64,000 nucleotides of DNA from Bradyrhizobium sp. ISRA464. GTDB lineage: Bacteria > Pseudomonadota > Alphaproteobacteria > Rhizobiales > Xanthobacteraceae. This document shows, one piece after another, positions 1 through 9,094 of this stretch. The first letter of the stretch is position 1, and every line of letters starts with the position of its first letter. The notes under the pieces are model-generated. The model searched no databases and was not told the DNA's origin. It saw only the letters and a list, made by a program, of their open reading frames with translations. The translations under genes and the position numbers were made by a program. The stretch is from the NCBI RefSeq assembly GCF_029910095.1, contig NZ_CP094526.1:5146001-5210000 (forward strand). The letters run 5' to 3'.

Positions 1-60
1 GATTTCCTCGCCCGCGCAGCTCTGCTGGGCTACGCCGGAGCTTCCATGAATGGCCTCCGC

Positions 61-1569
61 TCACAGATAGTCTTCAAAGGTGTCGCATTGCGCGCGCGTC
101 AGGTGCAGGCCGTGCTTGGTGCGTCTTTCGAGAAAGTCTGCGGGCCTTGCCGCCCATTCCGTCTCGCGGAGGTAGACGGCTTCGCGTTCATAGAAATTCC
201 CACCGAAGTGACGGCCGAGATCGGCAACACCGCGTGCCGATCCAAGGAGATCGCGTGCGCGCGTACCATACAGGCGCGCATAGTGATGGATTACCTGTTG
301 AGGCAGATCGGGATAGGCGCGCGCCAGGTCCGTCGCAAAGTCCTCGAAGGTGCTGCCGATGTCGCCGCCCGGCAGTGGCTTTCGCGCCGTCCACGCCGAT
401 GACATTCCGGGAAACCAGGGCGCCAATCGACCAAGTGCGTGCTCGGCGAGCCGGCGATAGGTCGTGATCTTACCACCGAAGATCGCCAGAAACGGCGGTT
501 GTTCCGTCGTTCCATGGACTTCGAAGACATAGTCTCGCGTAACCGCGGAGGGATCCTCGGAATTATCGTCATACAATGGTCGAACGCCTGAAAAGGCGTG
601 CACGATGTCGCCCTCACATGGCGAAGCACGAAAATAGCGGCGCAGTACCCCGAGCAGATAGGCAATCTCGCCGCCGTCAATCGCGACGTCCTCCGCGCGG
701 CCGTCATAGGGAATATCCGTCGTCCCGATCAGCGCGAGATCGTCCTCATAGGGGTTGACGAAGATGACGCGGCGGTCCTCGTTCTGAAGCAAATAGGCCT
801 GCGGACCGCTCCAGAATTTTGGCACGATAACGTGGCTTCCCTTGACCAGCCGCACATTGTGCGCCGGGTTCAACCCTGCGACGCCCTGCACGACATCTCG
901 GACCCACGGGCCTGCCGCATTGACAAGCGCACGCGCACGCACCACCTGCGGGCAGCCGTCCTCGCCCAGCATGTCGAGGCGCCAGTTCTCTCCCTCCCGC
1001 CGGGCGCCCACCGCGCGCGTCCGCGGCAATATCTTGGCGCCGTTACTGGCGGCATCGATCAGATTGAGGATCACGAGTCGCGCATCGTCGACCCAGCAAT
1101 CCGAATACTCGAAGCCGCGACGGAATTCCGGGCGTAGCGGAGCGCCTTCGGGCGCCTGAGTCAGATCGAGCCCGCGGCTCGGCGGCAGCTGCTTGCGGCC
1201 ACCGAGATGGTCGTAGAGAAACAGCCCGGTCCGCACCAGCCACGCCGGCCGCTGCTCGGGTGAATGCGGCAGCACGAAGCGCATCGGCCAGATGATGTGC
1301 GGCGCCGAGGCCAGCAGCACCTCCCGCTCGATCAGGGCCTCGCGGACCAGACGAAATTCGTAGTATTCGAGGTAGCGTAGCCCGCCATGCACGAGCTTGC
1401 CCGAGCGCGACGACGTGCCCTCGGCAAAGTCATCCTTTTCGCACAGCAGAACCTTGAGGCCCCGGCCAGCCGCATCCCGGGCAATGCCGGCCCCATTGAT
1501 GCCGCCACCGATGATTGCGACATCGACGAGCCCGTGGTCACGGCCCGTACCCGGTGCAGCCGCGGTCAT
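61..1569 (-). CDS. GlpD-like FAD-dependent (polyol/glycerol) phosphate dehydrogenase
   Basis: A 502-residue flavoprotein of the glycerol-3-phosphate dehydrogenase family, which oxidises a polyol phosphate to a ketose phosphate and passes electrons to the quinone pool at the inner membrane. The N-terminal Rossmann motif GGGINGAG (residues 21-28) and the following GTSSRSGKLVHGGLRYLE stretch are typical of GlpD and of the erythritol-phosphate dehydrogenase EryB. I chose the ATG at 1569 because it overlaps the stop of the aldolase gene (ATGA) and the FAD motif follows at normal distance; a longer open frame upstream has no family similarity. It is the last visible gene of the region A operon, next to an EryA-like kinase, so a polyol phosphate other than glycerol 3-phosphate is quite possible. 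Confidence 0.88.
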   Translation of the reverse strand: MTAAAPGTGRDHGLVDVAIIGGGINGAGIARDAAGRGLKVLLCEKDDFAEGTSSRSGKLVHGGLRYLEYYEFRLVREALIEREVLLASAPHIIWPMRFVLPHSPEQRPAWLVRTGLFLYDHLGGRKQLPPSRGLDLTQAPEGAPLRPEFRRGFEYSDCWVDDARLVILNLIDAASNGAKILPRTRAVGARREGENWRLDMLGEDGCPQVVRARALVNAAGPWVRDVVQGVAGLNPAHNVRLVKGSHVIVPKFWSGPQAYLLQNEDRRVIFVNPYEDDLALIGTTDIPYDGRAEDVAIDGGEIAYLLGVLRRYFRASPCEGDIVHAFSGVRPLYDDNSEDPSAVTRDYVFEVHGTTEQPPFLAIFGGKITTYRRLAEHALGRLAPWFPGMSSAWTARKPLPGGDIGSTFEDFATDLARAYPDLPQQVIHHYARLYGTRARDLLGSARGVADLGRHFGGNFYEREAVYLRETEWAARPADFLERRTKHGLHLTRAQCDTFEDYL

Positions 1570-2303
1570 CGCGTCCCGCTGCGCTTCTTCGCGACCTGTC
1601 GGCGGGCTGCGGCTTTCTCGGCAGGGCGCGCCTTCGCGGACTTTGGCTTCGGCGCCTGGAGACCATAGGTCGAAAATCCCTGTGCCGTCTCCGCGATCTG
1701 TTCCTGGCTGAGAATGTGCGGCGTCTCGAGCGCGAGCGAGAGATAATATTGACGCGCGATGGTTTCGAGCTCGACGGCCAGCCACATCGCCTTGTCCAGG
1801 TTGGGGCCGACGGCAATCATGCCGTGATTTGCCAGCAGGCAGCCGTTGCGGCCTTCGAGTGCGGCGAGTGCGAGCTCGGACAACTCCGGCGTGCCGTAGC
1901 GCGCATAACCTGCGCAGCGAATGTCATGGCCGCCGAACGCGGCCATCATGTAGTGACAGGCGGGAATCGACTTGCGCGCGATCGCAAGCACGGTGGCGTA
2001 GGTCGAATGGGTATGCACGACGCTGCCGACGTCGGGCCGGCCGCGCACGATATCGAGATGGAACCGCCATTCGGTGGACGGCTGCAGCGGCCCCTCCCAG
2101 GAACCATACTCGCCCTCGAGCGGCATCGATGCGATCATCTCGGGCTTCATCGCCTCATAGGGCGTGGCCGACGGCGTGATCAGCATCCTGTCCCTAAAGC
2201 GGGCGGAGATGTTTCCTGACGTTCCCTGGTTGAGACCCGACGCATTCATCCACCGGCACTTGGCGATGATCGCTTCGCGCAGCTGTCGTTCCTCGCGGGT
2301 CAT
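1566..2303 (-). CDS. Class II aldolase (fuculose-phosphate aldolase / adducin family), copy 1
   Basis: A 245-residue zinc-dependent class II aldolase. The expected metal and catalytic residues are visible: E78 (in STEW), H97 and H99 (in VVHTHS) and H160 (in LLANHGMIA), at nearly the spacing of L-fuculose-1-phosphate aldolase. Such enzymes cleave a ketose phosphate to dihydroxyacetone phosphate plus an aldehyde; relatives act as epimerases or decarboxylases, so the reaction is not certain. The ATG at 2303 gives an N-terminus colinear with the second copy at 26994-27671, with 124 of the first 160 residues identical by hand count and no gaps. Unlike that copy it has a C-terminal tail rich in Lys, Arg and Ala (about residues 218-245), possibly disordered. 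It overlaps the GlpD-like gene by 4 bp. Confidence 0.88.
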   Translation of the reverse strand: MTREERQLREAIIAKCRWMNASGLNQGTSGNISARFRDRMLITPSATPYEAMKPEMIASMPLEGEYGSWEGPLQPSTEWRFHLDIVRGRPDVGSVVHTHSTYATVLAIARKSIPACHYMMAAFGGHDIRCAGYARYGTPELSELALAALEGRNGCLLANHGMIAVGPNLDKAMWLAVELETIARQYYLSLALETPHILSQEQIAETAQGFSTYGLQAPKPKSAKARPAEKAAARRQVAKKRSGTR

Positions 2304-2322
2304 ATCAAGGCACCTTTCGTCT

Positions 2323-3363
2323 TCAGCACGGATTGAGCGGCGGTTCGCCGGCCAGAAAGCGGCGAACCTCCTCTGCCGCCTGGTCGGCAGCAAACGTCAC
2401 GGTGCGCACGGAAGCGCCGGCGATATGCGGCGTCAGCGTGACATTGGGCAATTGCAGCAGCGGCCAGTTGGCCGGCACCGGCTCGACCGCAAATGTGTCA
2501 AGCATCGCGCCGCCAAGCCGTCCTGCGGACAAGGCTTCGTAGAGCGCCTCATAGTCGACCAGTGGGCCGCGAGCAGTATTGATGAAGAACGCATCCGGCT
2601 TCATCCGTGCGAGCGCCGCATGGTCGATGAATCCGGTTGTCTCGGCCGTCACCCTTGCGTGCAGGCTGACCACGTCGGCACGCGCCAAAAGGTCTGCCAG
2701 GGCCACATGCTCGACGCCGTCGTTACGGTCCTGCGCAGTGAGCTGAACATAGGGATCGGCCACCAGGACCTTGCAGCCGAACGCCTTGAGCAACTTCACC
2801 ACTCGGCTGCCGATCGCGCCATAGCCGACAATACCGACAGTCATCTCGCCGAGCTCGCGCCCGGTACGGTCGGCGCGATAAAGGTCGCCGCGCCATTCAC
2901 CGGCGCGCAAGGATTCATGTCCGCCCCGGATCAGCCGCGTCTCGGCCAGAATGGCGCCGATCGTGAACTCGGCCACCGCGCTGGCGTTGCGGCCTGGGGT
3001 GTTGACGACAAGCACCCTGTGATCCCGCGCGGCCTGCATGTCGATATTGACGGGGCCACCCCGCGAGACCGCGATGAATTTGAGGTTCGGCAATCGCTCC
3101 AGCATCGATCGCGAAATCGGCGCCAGATGGGTCACAAGCATCGGCGCGTCAGCGATGAAGTCGGCAATCTCCTTTGGATCGCCCATGAATTCCTTCAATC
3201 CATCAAGCTTGGAGCCTGCATAGCCATGCTCCATCGGCTCGTCTGGCCATGGCTGCTCCAGGACGCGAATATCGATCGCGCCGCCGCAGGCCGCGGTGAT
3301 CCGCTCGGCAAAGACCGACGGCAGCATGAAGCGGTCACCGATGATGGCGATGGTGCTAGACAT
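2323..3363 (-). CDS. D-isomer-specific 2-hydroxyacid dehydrogenase
   Basis: A 346-residue NAD(P)-dependent 2-hydroxyacid dehydrogenase of the D-isomer-specific (SerA/glyoxylate reductase) family. The Rossmann motif GYGAIG is at residues 180-185, and the catalytic triad is visible as R265 (INTARGPLVD), E294 (FAVEP) and H313 (TPHIAGA). The ATG at 3363 overlaps the kinase stop by 8 bp, indicating translational coupling. In this operon it could process a two- or three-carbon acid, such as glycolate/glyoxylate derived from glycolaldehyde released by the aldolase, or a sugar acid; this is inference. No ACT domain is present, so a role in serine synthesis is unlikely. Confidence 0.87.
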   Translation of the reverse strand: MSSTIAIIGDRFMLPSVFAERITAACGGAIDIRVLEQPWPDEPMEHGYAGSKLDGLKEFMGDPKEIADFIADAPMLVTHLAPISRSMLERLPNLKFIAVSRGGPVNIDMQAARDHRVLVVNTPGRNASAVAEFTIGAILAETRLIRGGHESLRAGEWRGDLYRADRTGRELGEMTVGIVGYGAIGSRVVKLLKAFGCKVLVADPYVQLTAQDRNDGVEHVALADLLARADVVSLHARVTAETTGFIDHAALARMKPDAFFINTARGPLVDYEALYEALSAGRLGGAMLDTFAVEPVPANWPLLQLPNVTLTPHIAGASVRTVTFAADQAAEEVRRFLAGEPPLNPC

Positions 3364-4936
3364 GGCTACCTCCTGCACGCAGCGCCGCGAGTTGTTTCCA
3401 GACGGGCCGCGCGGCCAGCCTTGCGTCGAGATAGGCCGGGAACATCCGGGAATAGTGCGAAGCCAGATCCAGATCGTGTGTTTGCGCCGGGTTGAGACAA
3501 GGCTTCACCCAATCCTCGGCGCACGCCGCCATGTCCGGATATATGCCGGTGGCAACCGCAGCGATCATGGCAGCGCCCGCTGCGCCGGCTTCGCCGCGGC
3601 TGCAAACGCGGACATTGCACTCAAGTGCAGCGCCCAGGATGGCGCCGAGCGCGCGACTTCGCGCCGCACCGCCGGTGATCCGCAAGTCACGCGGCAACGA
3701 GCCCATGGCGGCATAGCAATCACGTGCGGCGAAGGCGAGCCCTTCCATCACTGCTCGCATCAGGTCCCAATAGCCGTGACGCGAGCGCAACCCCAGGAAT
3801 TGGGCACAGGCTTCATGCGAGACGAACGGACCACGTTCGCCCGCATCCGAAATGAATGGATGGAACAGCAGTTCACCGGGCCGCGCCTCCAGCACTCGCT
3901 CATCCAATCGCCGGATCAGATCGGCGCGCGATCGCGTCACTCCCTCCGCGGCCAGGAGGTCGCGTGCAAGATCGATTAGCCAATCGATGTTCAGCGTTGC
4001 AGCCATATTGGACTGCATCTGCGCATAGTGACCGGGGACAGGGAACGGCATGGTATAGCCGGTGGCCTCGGCATTCAGAACGACCGCATCAGCGGTTGGT
4101 GTCAGCCGCATGTGCATGCCGGTTGAACCGATGATGGTGCAGCCGACGTCCGGCGCCGGATCGTACAGTCCGGCCCCCAACGCATTGCAGATCACGTCGA
4201 CATAACCGAGCGAAACCGGCACGCCCTGCGGCAGTCCGGTCTCCCGCGCGGCCCCGATGCTTAGCGGATGCGTCGTCGAGACACCGTCGACGACCTCGGG
4301 AAAAAGGGCCGTACAATCGGTGATGCCAATGAGCCTCGCAGTTTCCACATCAAAGCCGCGCTTGCGGAAATTCCCGCACGTAAAGCTCGCTTCCGACGGA
4401 TCGGTCGCGCGCTGGCCGGTGAGCAGAAAATAGAGCCAGTCCTTGCAGTGAAAGGCCGTCCTTGCCCGCGACAGCGTCTCGGGCGCGTGGTCTTGCAGCC
4501 AGGCCAGCTGGGCGCCCTGCTGGCAGGCATTCAACCCCGAGCCGGTCCGCTGATAGAGCGCCGCGTTGCGATCGCTGGAGCGGATGTCCTCCACCAGGCC
4601 CGCCGCTCGGGAATCCAGCCAGAGCAGCGCGGGCGCGACCGGACGACCATCGTCATCGATGAGCCATGTGCCGTCGCCCTGCCCTGTGACTGCGATCGCC
4701 GCGATCCGCGACGCGAAATCCGGCACAGCCGCCGCCAGACCACGCAACGCCGCAACGGTGTCGTTCCAGGTCCGGGCCATATCCTGCTCGACCCGTCCGC
4801 CCGGCGACGTGCTGTACGTATTGGGCAGCGAGAAGTCGGCGAGCTGTCGCCCTTCTCGCGTGAAGGCGACGGTCTTGATCAGGGATGTTCCGGCATCGAT
4901 GCCGATGATCACGTCGCGGCTCTGCGGGATGGACAT
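3356..4936 (-). CDS. FGGY-family carbohydrate kinase, erythritol-kinase-like
   Basis: A 526-residue FGGY kinase that would use ATP to phosphorylate a polyol or ketose after uptake. The N-terminal phosphate-binding motif IGIDAGTS (residues 11-18) and the C-terminal adenosine motif ITGGAARSRALG are present, with the probable catalytic Asp in GYVDVICNALGAG. The opening residues and the company of a GlpD-like dehydrogenase and a SorC-family regulator resemble EryA of the Brucella/Rhizobium erythritol system. Against a plain erythritol pathway, no EryC, TpiB or RpiB is seen here. The gene begins 2 bp after the upstream ATPase ends and overlaps the next gene. Family confidence is high, substrate confidence low. 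Confidence 0.88.
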   Translation of the reverse strand: MSIPQSRDVIIGIDAGTSLIKTVAFTREGRQLADFSLPNTYSTSPGGRVEQDMARTWNDTVAALRGLAAAVPDFASRIAAIAVTGQGDGTWLIDDDGRPVAPALLWLDSRAAGLVEDIRSSDRNAALYQRTGSGLNACQQGAQLAWLQDHAPETLSRARTAFHCKDWLYFLLTGQRATDPSEASFTCGNFRKRGFDVETARLIGITDCTALFPEVVDGVSTTHPLSIGAARETGLPQGVPVSLGYVDVICNALGAGLYDPAPDVGCTIIGSTGMHMRLTPTADAVVLNAEATGYTMPFPVPGHYAQMQSNMAATLNIDWLIDLARDLLAAEGVTRSRADLIRRLDERVLEARPGELLFHPFISDAGERGPFVSHEACAQFLGLRSRHGYWDLMRAVMEGLAFAARDCYAAMGSLPRDLRITGGAARSRALGAILGAALECNVRVCSRGEAGAAGAAMIAAVATGIYPDMAACAEDWVKPCLNPAQTHDLDLASHYSRMFPAYLDARLAARPVWKQLAALRAGGSHV

Positions 4937-4938
4937 GG

Positions 4939-6054
4939 TCAGACTGCCTCCGCATGGCGAATGCAGGCTCCGTCGGCGCCGAAAATATGAAGATGCTGCG
5001 GCTCCAGCGCGAACGAAACGATGTCTCCAGGCCGCGCCGCGACTCGGCTCGGCGTTACCGCGATCAGGACGTTACCCGCGCATTCGCCGGCGACATGCGA
5101 TTGGTCGCCCAGCCATTGATTGGACATCACGCGTACCCGCGCCTCGCCCGCTCCAACCGCAATCTTCTGCGGCCGGATACCGACACGAACCCGCTTGTTC
5201 TGCTCAAGCACTCGCCGCGCGCTCTGGTCGAGCGTGCCGCCCGGAAGGTGGAATGTCATGTCCGAGCCGACCGACAGCCGGAACCCACCATCCGCGGCCG
5301 CCACATCCGTCTCGAGCAGGTTCATCGGCGGCTCGCCGATAAAGCTTGCCACGAACAGGTTCGCAGGTCGGCTCTTCAATTCCTTTTCACTCGCGAACTG
5401 CTGGAGCACGCCGTCCTCCATCACGGCGATGCGGTCGGCGAGCGCACTCGCTTCTGTCTGATCATGCGTGACGAAGATCGCGGTCATGCCGCGCTCGGCC
5501 AGCAGGCCCTTGATCCGCCCGCGCAGCACGGCGCGCAGCTGAGGCTCGAGTTGTCCCATCGGCTCGTCGAGCAGATAAAGATCCGCGTCGCGGACCAACG
5601 CCCGCGCCAGCGATACACGTTGCTGCTGGCCGCCCGAGATCGAGCGCGGATACATGTCGAGCGTATCCTCGATCTCGACCAGCCGCGCGATCGCATCGAC
5701 ACGGCGCGAGGCCTCGCTGTACGAAAGCTGCTGCGCCTTCAGCGCAAAGGCGATGTTCTCGCGAACCGTGAGCGGCGGGTAGAGCGAGTAGCCCTCGAAG
5801 GCCATCGCAACCTTGCGCCTGGCCGGCGGCAGTTCGTCGATGCGCCGCTGGCTCAGCGTAATCGCTCCCGAGGTCACGCTTTCAAAACCTGCAATCATGC
5901 GCAAGGTCGAGGTCTTGCCGCAGCCCGAGGACCCCAGGAGCGCTACGATCTCGCCCTTTCCCACTTCCATATCGAGTGCGCGCACGGCGTGGACGGGCGG
6001 TTTGCCGCGACTGCGGTAGACTTTGTCGACATTCCGGATTTCGAGCATGCCCAT
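4939..6054 (-). CDS. ABC transporter ATPase, first of an asymmetric pair
   Basis: A 371-residue sugar-type (UgpC/MalK-like) ABC ATPase with a C-terminal TOBE region. Walker A is GSSGCGKT (41-48), the signature is ISGGQ (139-143), Walker B ends in LLDE with E164, and the switch His is H197 (FVTHDQ). Two conserved positions differ from the norm: the Q-loop Gln is Glu (E87, in AFEGYSLYP instead of FQNYALYP), and the D-loop reads GQLE instead of SNLD. It is paired with a second, differently degenerate ATPase just upstream, as in the two-ATPase GlpS/GlpT glycerol importer of rhizobia. It should energise the importer formed with the two permeases and binding protein at 7180-10534. Confidence 0.9.
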   Translation of the reverse strand: MGMLEIRNVDKVYRSRGKPPVHAVRALDMEVGKGEIVALLGSSGCGKTSTLRMIAGFESVTSGAITLSQRRIDELPPARRKVAMAFEGYSLYPPLTVRENIAFALKAQQLSYSEASRRVDAIARLVEIEDTLDMYPRSISGGQQQRVSLARALVRDADLYLLDEPMGQLEPQLRAVLRGRIKGLLAERGMTAIFVTHDQTEASALADRIAVMEDGVLQQFASEKELKSRPANLFVASFIGEPPMNLLETDVAAADGGFRLSVGSDMTFHLPGGTLDQSARRVLEQNKRVRVGIRPQKIAVGAGEARVRVMSNQWLGDQSHVAGECAGNVLIAVTPSRVAARPGDIVSFALEPQHLHIFGADGACIRHAEAV

Positions 6055-6071
6055 TGTTCACTCCGCTCTCC

Positions 6072-7175
6072 TCAAGCCGCCTGTCGCCGATCGGGCTGAC
6101 CGACGCGGAGCCCGGTCGCGCGATCGAACAGGAGCGCGGCCTGCGGCGCGAACCGAACGAATACATCCTCATCGGCACTTCCCGGCGAGGCATCCGGCGG
6201 TAGCGCGGCCAACCATTCGGAGCCGTCGGCGAAGCGCAGCAGCAACACGGCCCGCTCGTGCATTGGTGTGATCGCAACGATCCGGGCGGGAATGGTGTCA
6301 TCGCCAGGATCGCGGCTGATCGCAAGATCATCAGGACGAACACCGAGCCAGCATGGACCATGATTGGCCGGCTGATCAGTCGAATCGAGCCGCACTCTCG
6401 TCCCCGCTATCTCGGCGCTCAGACCCCCCTGCCCGACCCGAGGCTCGACTTCGGCAAGATTGATGCTGGGATCGCCAAACAGCCGCGCGACCGCGACCGA
6501 TGCCGGCCTTGCATAGACCTCCTCCGGTCGCGCGAGCTGAACAAGCTGCCCGCGAACCAGGACGGCGATCCGATCCGCAATCGCCATCGCCTCGCGATAG
6601 TCCTGCGTGACATAGAGAACCGCAGCGGAGCTCCGGCGCAAGAGGCTCGGCAACTCCAGTCGCATCTCGTAGCGAAGCTTTGCATCGACGTTGCGAAGCG
6701 GGTCATCCAGCAAAAGCACATCCGGATTGCCAATCAGAGCGCGCGCGAGCGCAGTGCGCTGCTTCTGCCCGTTCGACAACTCGCGGGGCATGTGGTCAAG
6801 GACATGCTCGATCTTCAGAAGCTTGCTGATCGACTTGACCCGCGAGGTGACGTCTGCATCACCTGCCTTCTTGCGCAGGCCGCTTGCGATATTGTCGCGC
6901 GCCGTCATGTGCGGAAATAGCGCAAAGTTCTGAAAGGCCATGCCGACCCCGCGCCGCTCCGGCGGCGCGCCGACGATCGACCGACCGGCAACCAGGATAT
7001 CGCCTTCGTCGGGCTCGTACATGCCCGCGATCATGCGCAGCAACATGGTCTTGCCGCTGCCCGACGGTCCGAAAACCGCGACGATTTCGCCGGGTTCGAC
7101 GGTGAAGGACAATCCGTCGGCACAACGAACCGGACCGAACGACTTGCCAAGGGCGTTGATGTCAAGACGCGCCAT
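6072..7175 (-). CDS. ABC transporter ATPase, second of an asymmetric pair, catalytically degenerate
   Basis: A 367-residue MalK-like ATPase with a TOBE-type C-terminus. Walker A GPSGSGKT (36-43) and the Q-loop (Q82) are normal. The signature is LSNGQ (133-137) rather than LSGGQ, the catalytic Glu after Walker B is Asp (LLLDDP, D158), and the switch His is Gln (YVTQDY, Q191). These changes predict weak or absent hydrolysis at the site formed by this Walker A/B. It is preceded by two permease genes and followed 17 bp later by its partner, and probably forms a heterodimer with it. This fits an importer with one active and one degenerate nucleotide site. Confidence 0.9.
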   Translation of the reverse strand: MARLDINALGKSFGPVRCADGLSFTVEPGEIVAVFGPSGSGKTMLLRMIAGMYEPDEGDILVAGRSIVGAPPERRGVGMAFQNFALFPHMTARDNIASGLRKKAGDADVTSRVKSISKLLKIEHVLDHMPRELSNGQKQRTALARALIGNPDVLLLDDPLRNVDAKLRYEMRLELPSLLRRSSAAVLYVTQDYREAMAIADRIAVLVRGQLVQLARPEEVYARPASVAVARLFGDPSINLAEVEPRVGQGGLSAEIAGTRVRLDSTDQPANHGPCWLGVRPDDLAISRDPGDDTIPARIVAITPMHERAVLLLRFADGSEWLAALPPDASPGSADEDVFVRFAPQAALLFDRATGLRVGQPDRRQAA

Positions 7176-7179
7176 GCCT

Positions 7180-8037
7180 TCAGCCCTTCACCGCACCGAG
7201 CGACAAACCTTCGACTAGATAACGCTGCGCGTAAAGCGCGAGCAGAAGGGTCGGCGTGACTGACAGCACGATCGCTGCCGCGATCTGTCCATATTGGATG
7301 CCGGACGCCGTGACGAACGCCAGCGCACCTACCGTCACCGGTTGCTTGTCGGCGGATGCCAGGATCAGCGCGAAAACAAAATTGTTCCAACAGAAAATGA
7401 AGGACAGGAGGCCCGCCGCCGCGATGCCAGGACCTGCGAGCGGCACTGCGATCCGCGTAAACGTCTCGCGCCAGGAATGTCCGGCCAGGCGGTAGGCGTG
7501 CTCAATGTCAGGGCTGATATCCTCGAAATAGCCGCGCACGATCCACAGGATCAGAGGCAGCGCGATCAGCTGATACACCCAGACGATGCCGAAGTAAGTG
7601 TCGCTGAGCCCGAGCTCCTGGTAGTAGAGCGACAACGGCAGCAGCACGAGCAGCGGCGGCGCGAAACGAAACGACAGCAGCGTGAAGGCGATGGACTCAC
7701 CGAGGCGGAACTTGAAGCGAGCGAAGGCATAGGCCGCCGGCACGCCGAGCAGCAGGGCCAGGATCACCGCCGCGCTCGACAGCACGAAGCTGTTCATGAG
7801 GTTGCGCATGAAGGAGATCTCGAGGTTACCAGCCGTGGTACGAAGCTGCCCCGAGATCAGCGCCTGGTAATTGGCAAGCGTCGGCTCGAACAGGATGCGC
7901 GGCGGGATCCGCAGGATCTGTTCATTGGTCTGGAACGACATCAGGAAGATCCAGACGATCGGGAACATGAAGAACACCAGCACGAGTGCGAGCGCCACGC
8001 CGCGGAAGATGCGACCCGCCAGACTGGAATGATCCAT
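7180..8037 (-). CDS. ABC sugar/polyol transporter permease (MalG type)
   Basis: A 285-residue inner-membrane permease of the CUT1 family with about six membrane segments. The cytoplasmic EAA loop, which contacts an ATPase, is visible as AYRLAGHSWRETFTRIAVP. I chose the ATG at 8037 because GGGGAGG lies at good spacing before it; in-frame starts at 8067 and 8079 would overlap the previous permease. The ATPase gene begins 4 bp after its stop. With the permease at 8054-8986 it forms the membrane channel of the region A importer. Confidence 0.88.
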   Translation of the reverse strand: MDHSSLAGRIFRGVALALVLVFFMFPIVWIFLMSFQTNEQILRIPPRILFEPTLANYQALISGQLRTTAGNLEISFMRNLMNSFVLSSAAVILALLLGVPAAYAFARFKFRLGESIAFTLLSFRFAPPLLVLLPLSLYYQELGLSDTYFGIVWVYQLIALPLILWIVRGYFEDISPDIEHAYRLAGHSWRETFTRIAVPLAGPGIAAAGLLSFIFCWNNFVFALILASADKQPVTVGALAFVTASGIQYGQIAAAIVLSVTPTLLLALYAQRYLVEGLSLGAVKG

Positions 8038-8053
8038 CGCCGCCTCCCCGTCC

Positions 8054-8986
8054 TTATGCGTGACCATGGGCGCGCGCACGCAGCCGCAACCAGTTCTTGA
8101 TGAAGATATTCGAGAGGATGTTGGTGACCAGCCACAGGATCATCAGCAACGCCGCCGAACGTCCGACATTGGTGTACTGGAAGAACTCCAGATAGGCCTG
8201 GACCTGGAACACCATCAGCCGATCGCCGGGGCCGCCTTGAGTCATCGCATAGATGATGTCGAATTGCTGGATGGAATCGAGCAGGCGGAACAGCGACGCC
8301 GTGATGATGTAGGGCGCGAGCATCGGCAGCGTGATGCGGAAGAACACGAAGGTTGCTGGCACTCCATCCAGCGCAGCCGCCTCGAACGGCTGGCGCGGCA
8401 GCGAACGCAGCCCGGCCAGCAGCAGGATCATGATGAAGGGGGTGTAGACCCAGACGTCGACCAGCACCACCGTGAACAGTGCAGTCGACGGGTCGGACGC
8501 CCACTTGAAATCATGGACGCCGAACAGGCTCACCAGATAGGACAGGATTCCGAAACCCGGATTGGTCATCAGCTTCCACATCAGCGCAGCGATTGCCGGA
8601 GCCGTCATCAGCGGCAACAACAGCACGATCGACACCGCGTTGTGGAAACGGGTCGGACGCCGCAACAGCAAGGCGATCCCCAGGCCGAGCAGAAGCTCCA
8701 GCACAACGGTCAGCGCCGTGTAAACCAGCGATATCCGCAGCGTGTTCCAGAAGGCTGGGTCAGAGAGGAAGTCGATGTAGTTGTCGGCCCAGATGAAGCC
8801 GCGCAGATAAGGCAGGTTCAGCCGATAGCGCTGCAGCGAATAGACCGCCGCTGTCACGAACGGCACCAGGATGGCGATGCAGACGAGCAGAGCCGGCAGG
8901 CTCAGGACATAAGGCAGAATGCGTCCACGCGGCCTAGGGCTGCGGCGGGGGACCGCGTTCGTCTGAGAAAGCTGGACCATGCTCAT
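8054..8986 (-). CDS. ABC sugar/polyol transporter permease (MalF type)
   Basis: A 310-residue inner-membrane permease of the CUT1 family. A basic N-terminal tail is followed by about six hydrophobic segments, and the EAA loop is FEAAALDGVPATFVFFRITL. It is the first permease after the binding-protein gene, separated from it by about 108 bp that include a strong hairpin (9019-9053). A second in-frame ATG two codons downstream (8980) is an equally possible start. It should form a heterodimer with the permease at 7180-8037. Confidence 0.88.
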   Translation of the reverse strand: MSMVQLSQTNAVPRRSPRPRGRILPYVLSLPALLVCIAILVPFVTAAVYSLQRYRLNLPYLRGFIWADNYIDFLSDPAFWNTLRISLVYTALTVVLELLLGLGIALLLRRPTRFHNAVSIVLLLPLMTAPAIAALMWKLMTNPGFGILSYLVSLFGVHDFKWASDPSTALFTVVLVDVWVYTPFIMILLLAGLRSLPRQPFEAAALDGVPATFVFFRITLPMLAPYIITASLFRLLDSIQQFDIIYAMTQGGPGDRLMVFQVQAYLEFFQYTNVGRSAALLMILWLVTNILSNIFIKNWLRLRARAHGHA

Positions 8987-9018
8987 GATGATAAGAGATC
9001 GCTTCTTCGCTGCAACAT

Positions 9019-9053
9019 CGCCGGTCCGGATCGGCTTGCCGTCCGGACCGGCG
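9019..9053 (-). terminator. Intercistronic hairpin after binding-protein gene (region A)
   Basis: A perfect 12-bp GC-rich inverted repeat, CGCCGGTCCGGA at 9019-9030 and its complement at 9042-9053, with an 11-nt loop. It lies between the binding-protein stop and the first permease start. There is no T-run, so it is more likely an mRNA-stabilising or attenuating hairpin that raises binding protein over permease than a full terminator. Confidence 0.6.
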
Positions 9054-9094
9054 GGTTGTCGTGGTGCGGAGGAATCATGGCACCACGCAAGACG

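Noticed and set aside
1..60. Possible gene start at the left edge
   Set aside because: Only 60 bp lie beyond the GlpD-like stop; no start codon context or motif can be judged.
2164..3495. 443-residue plus-strand open frame opposite the aldolase and 2-hydroxyacid dehydrogenase
   Set aside because: It is antisense to two well-supported genes, is Arg/His-rich without any family motif, and arises from high GC codon bias.
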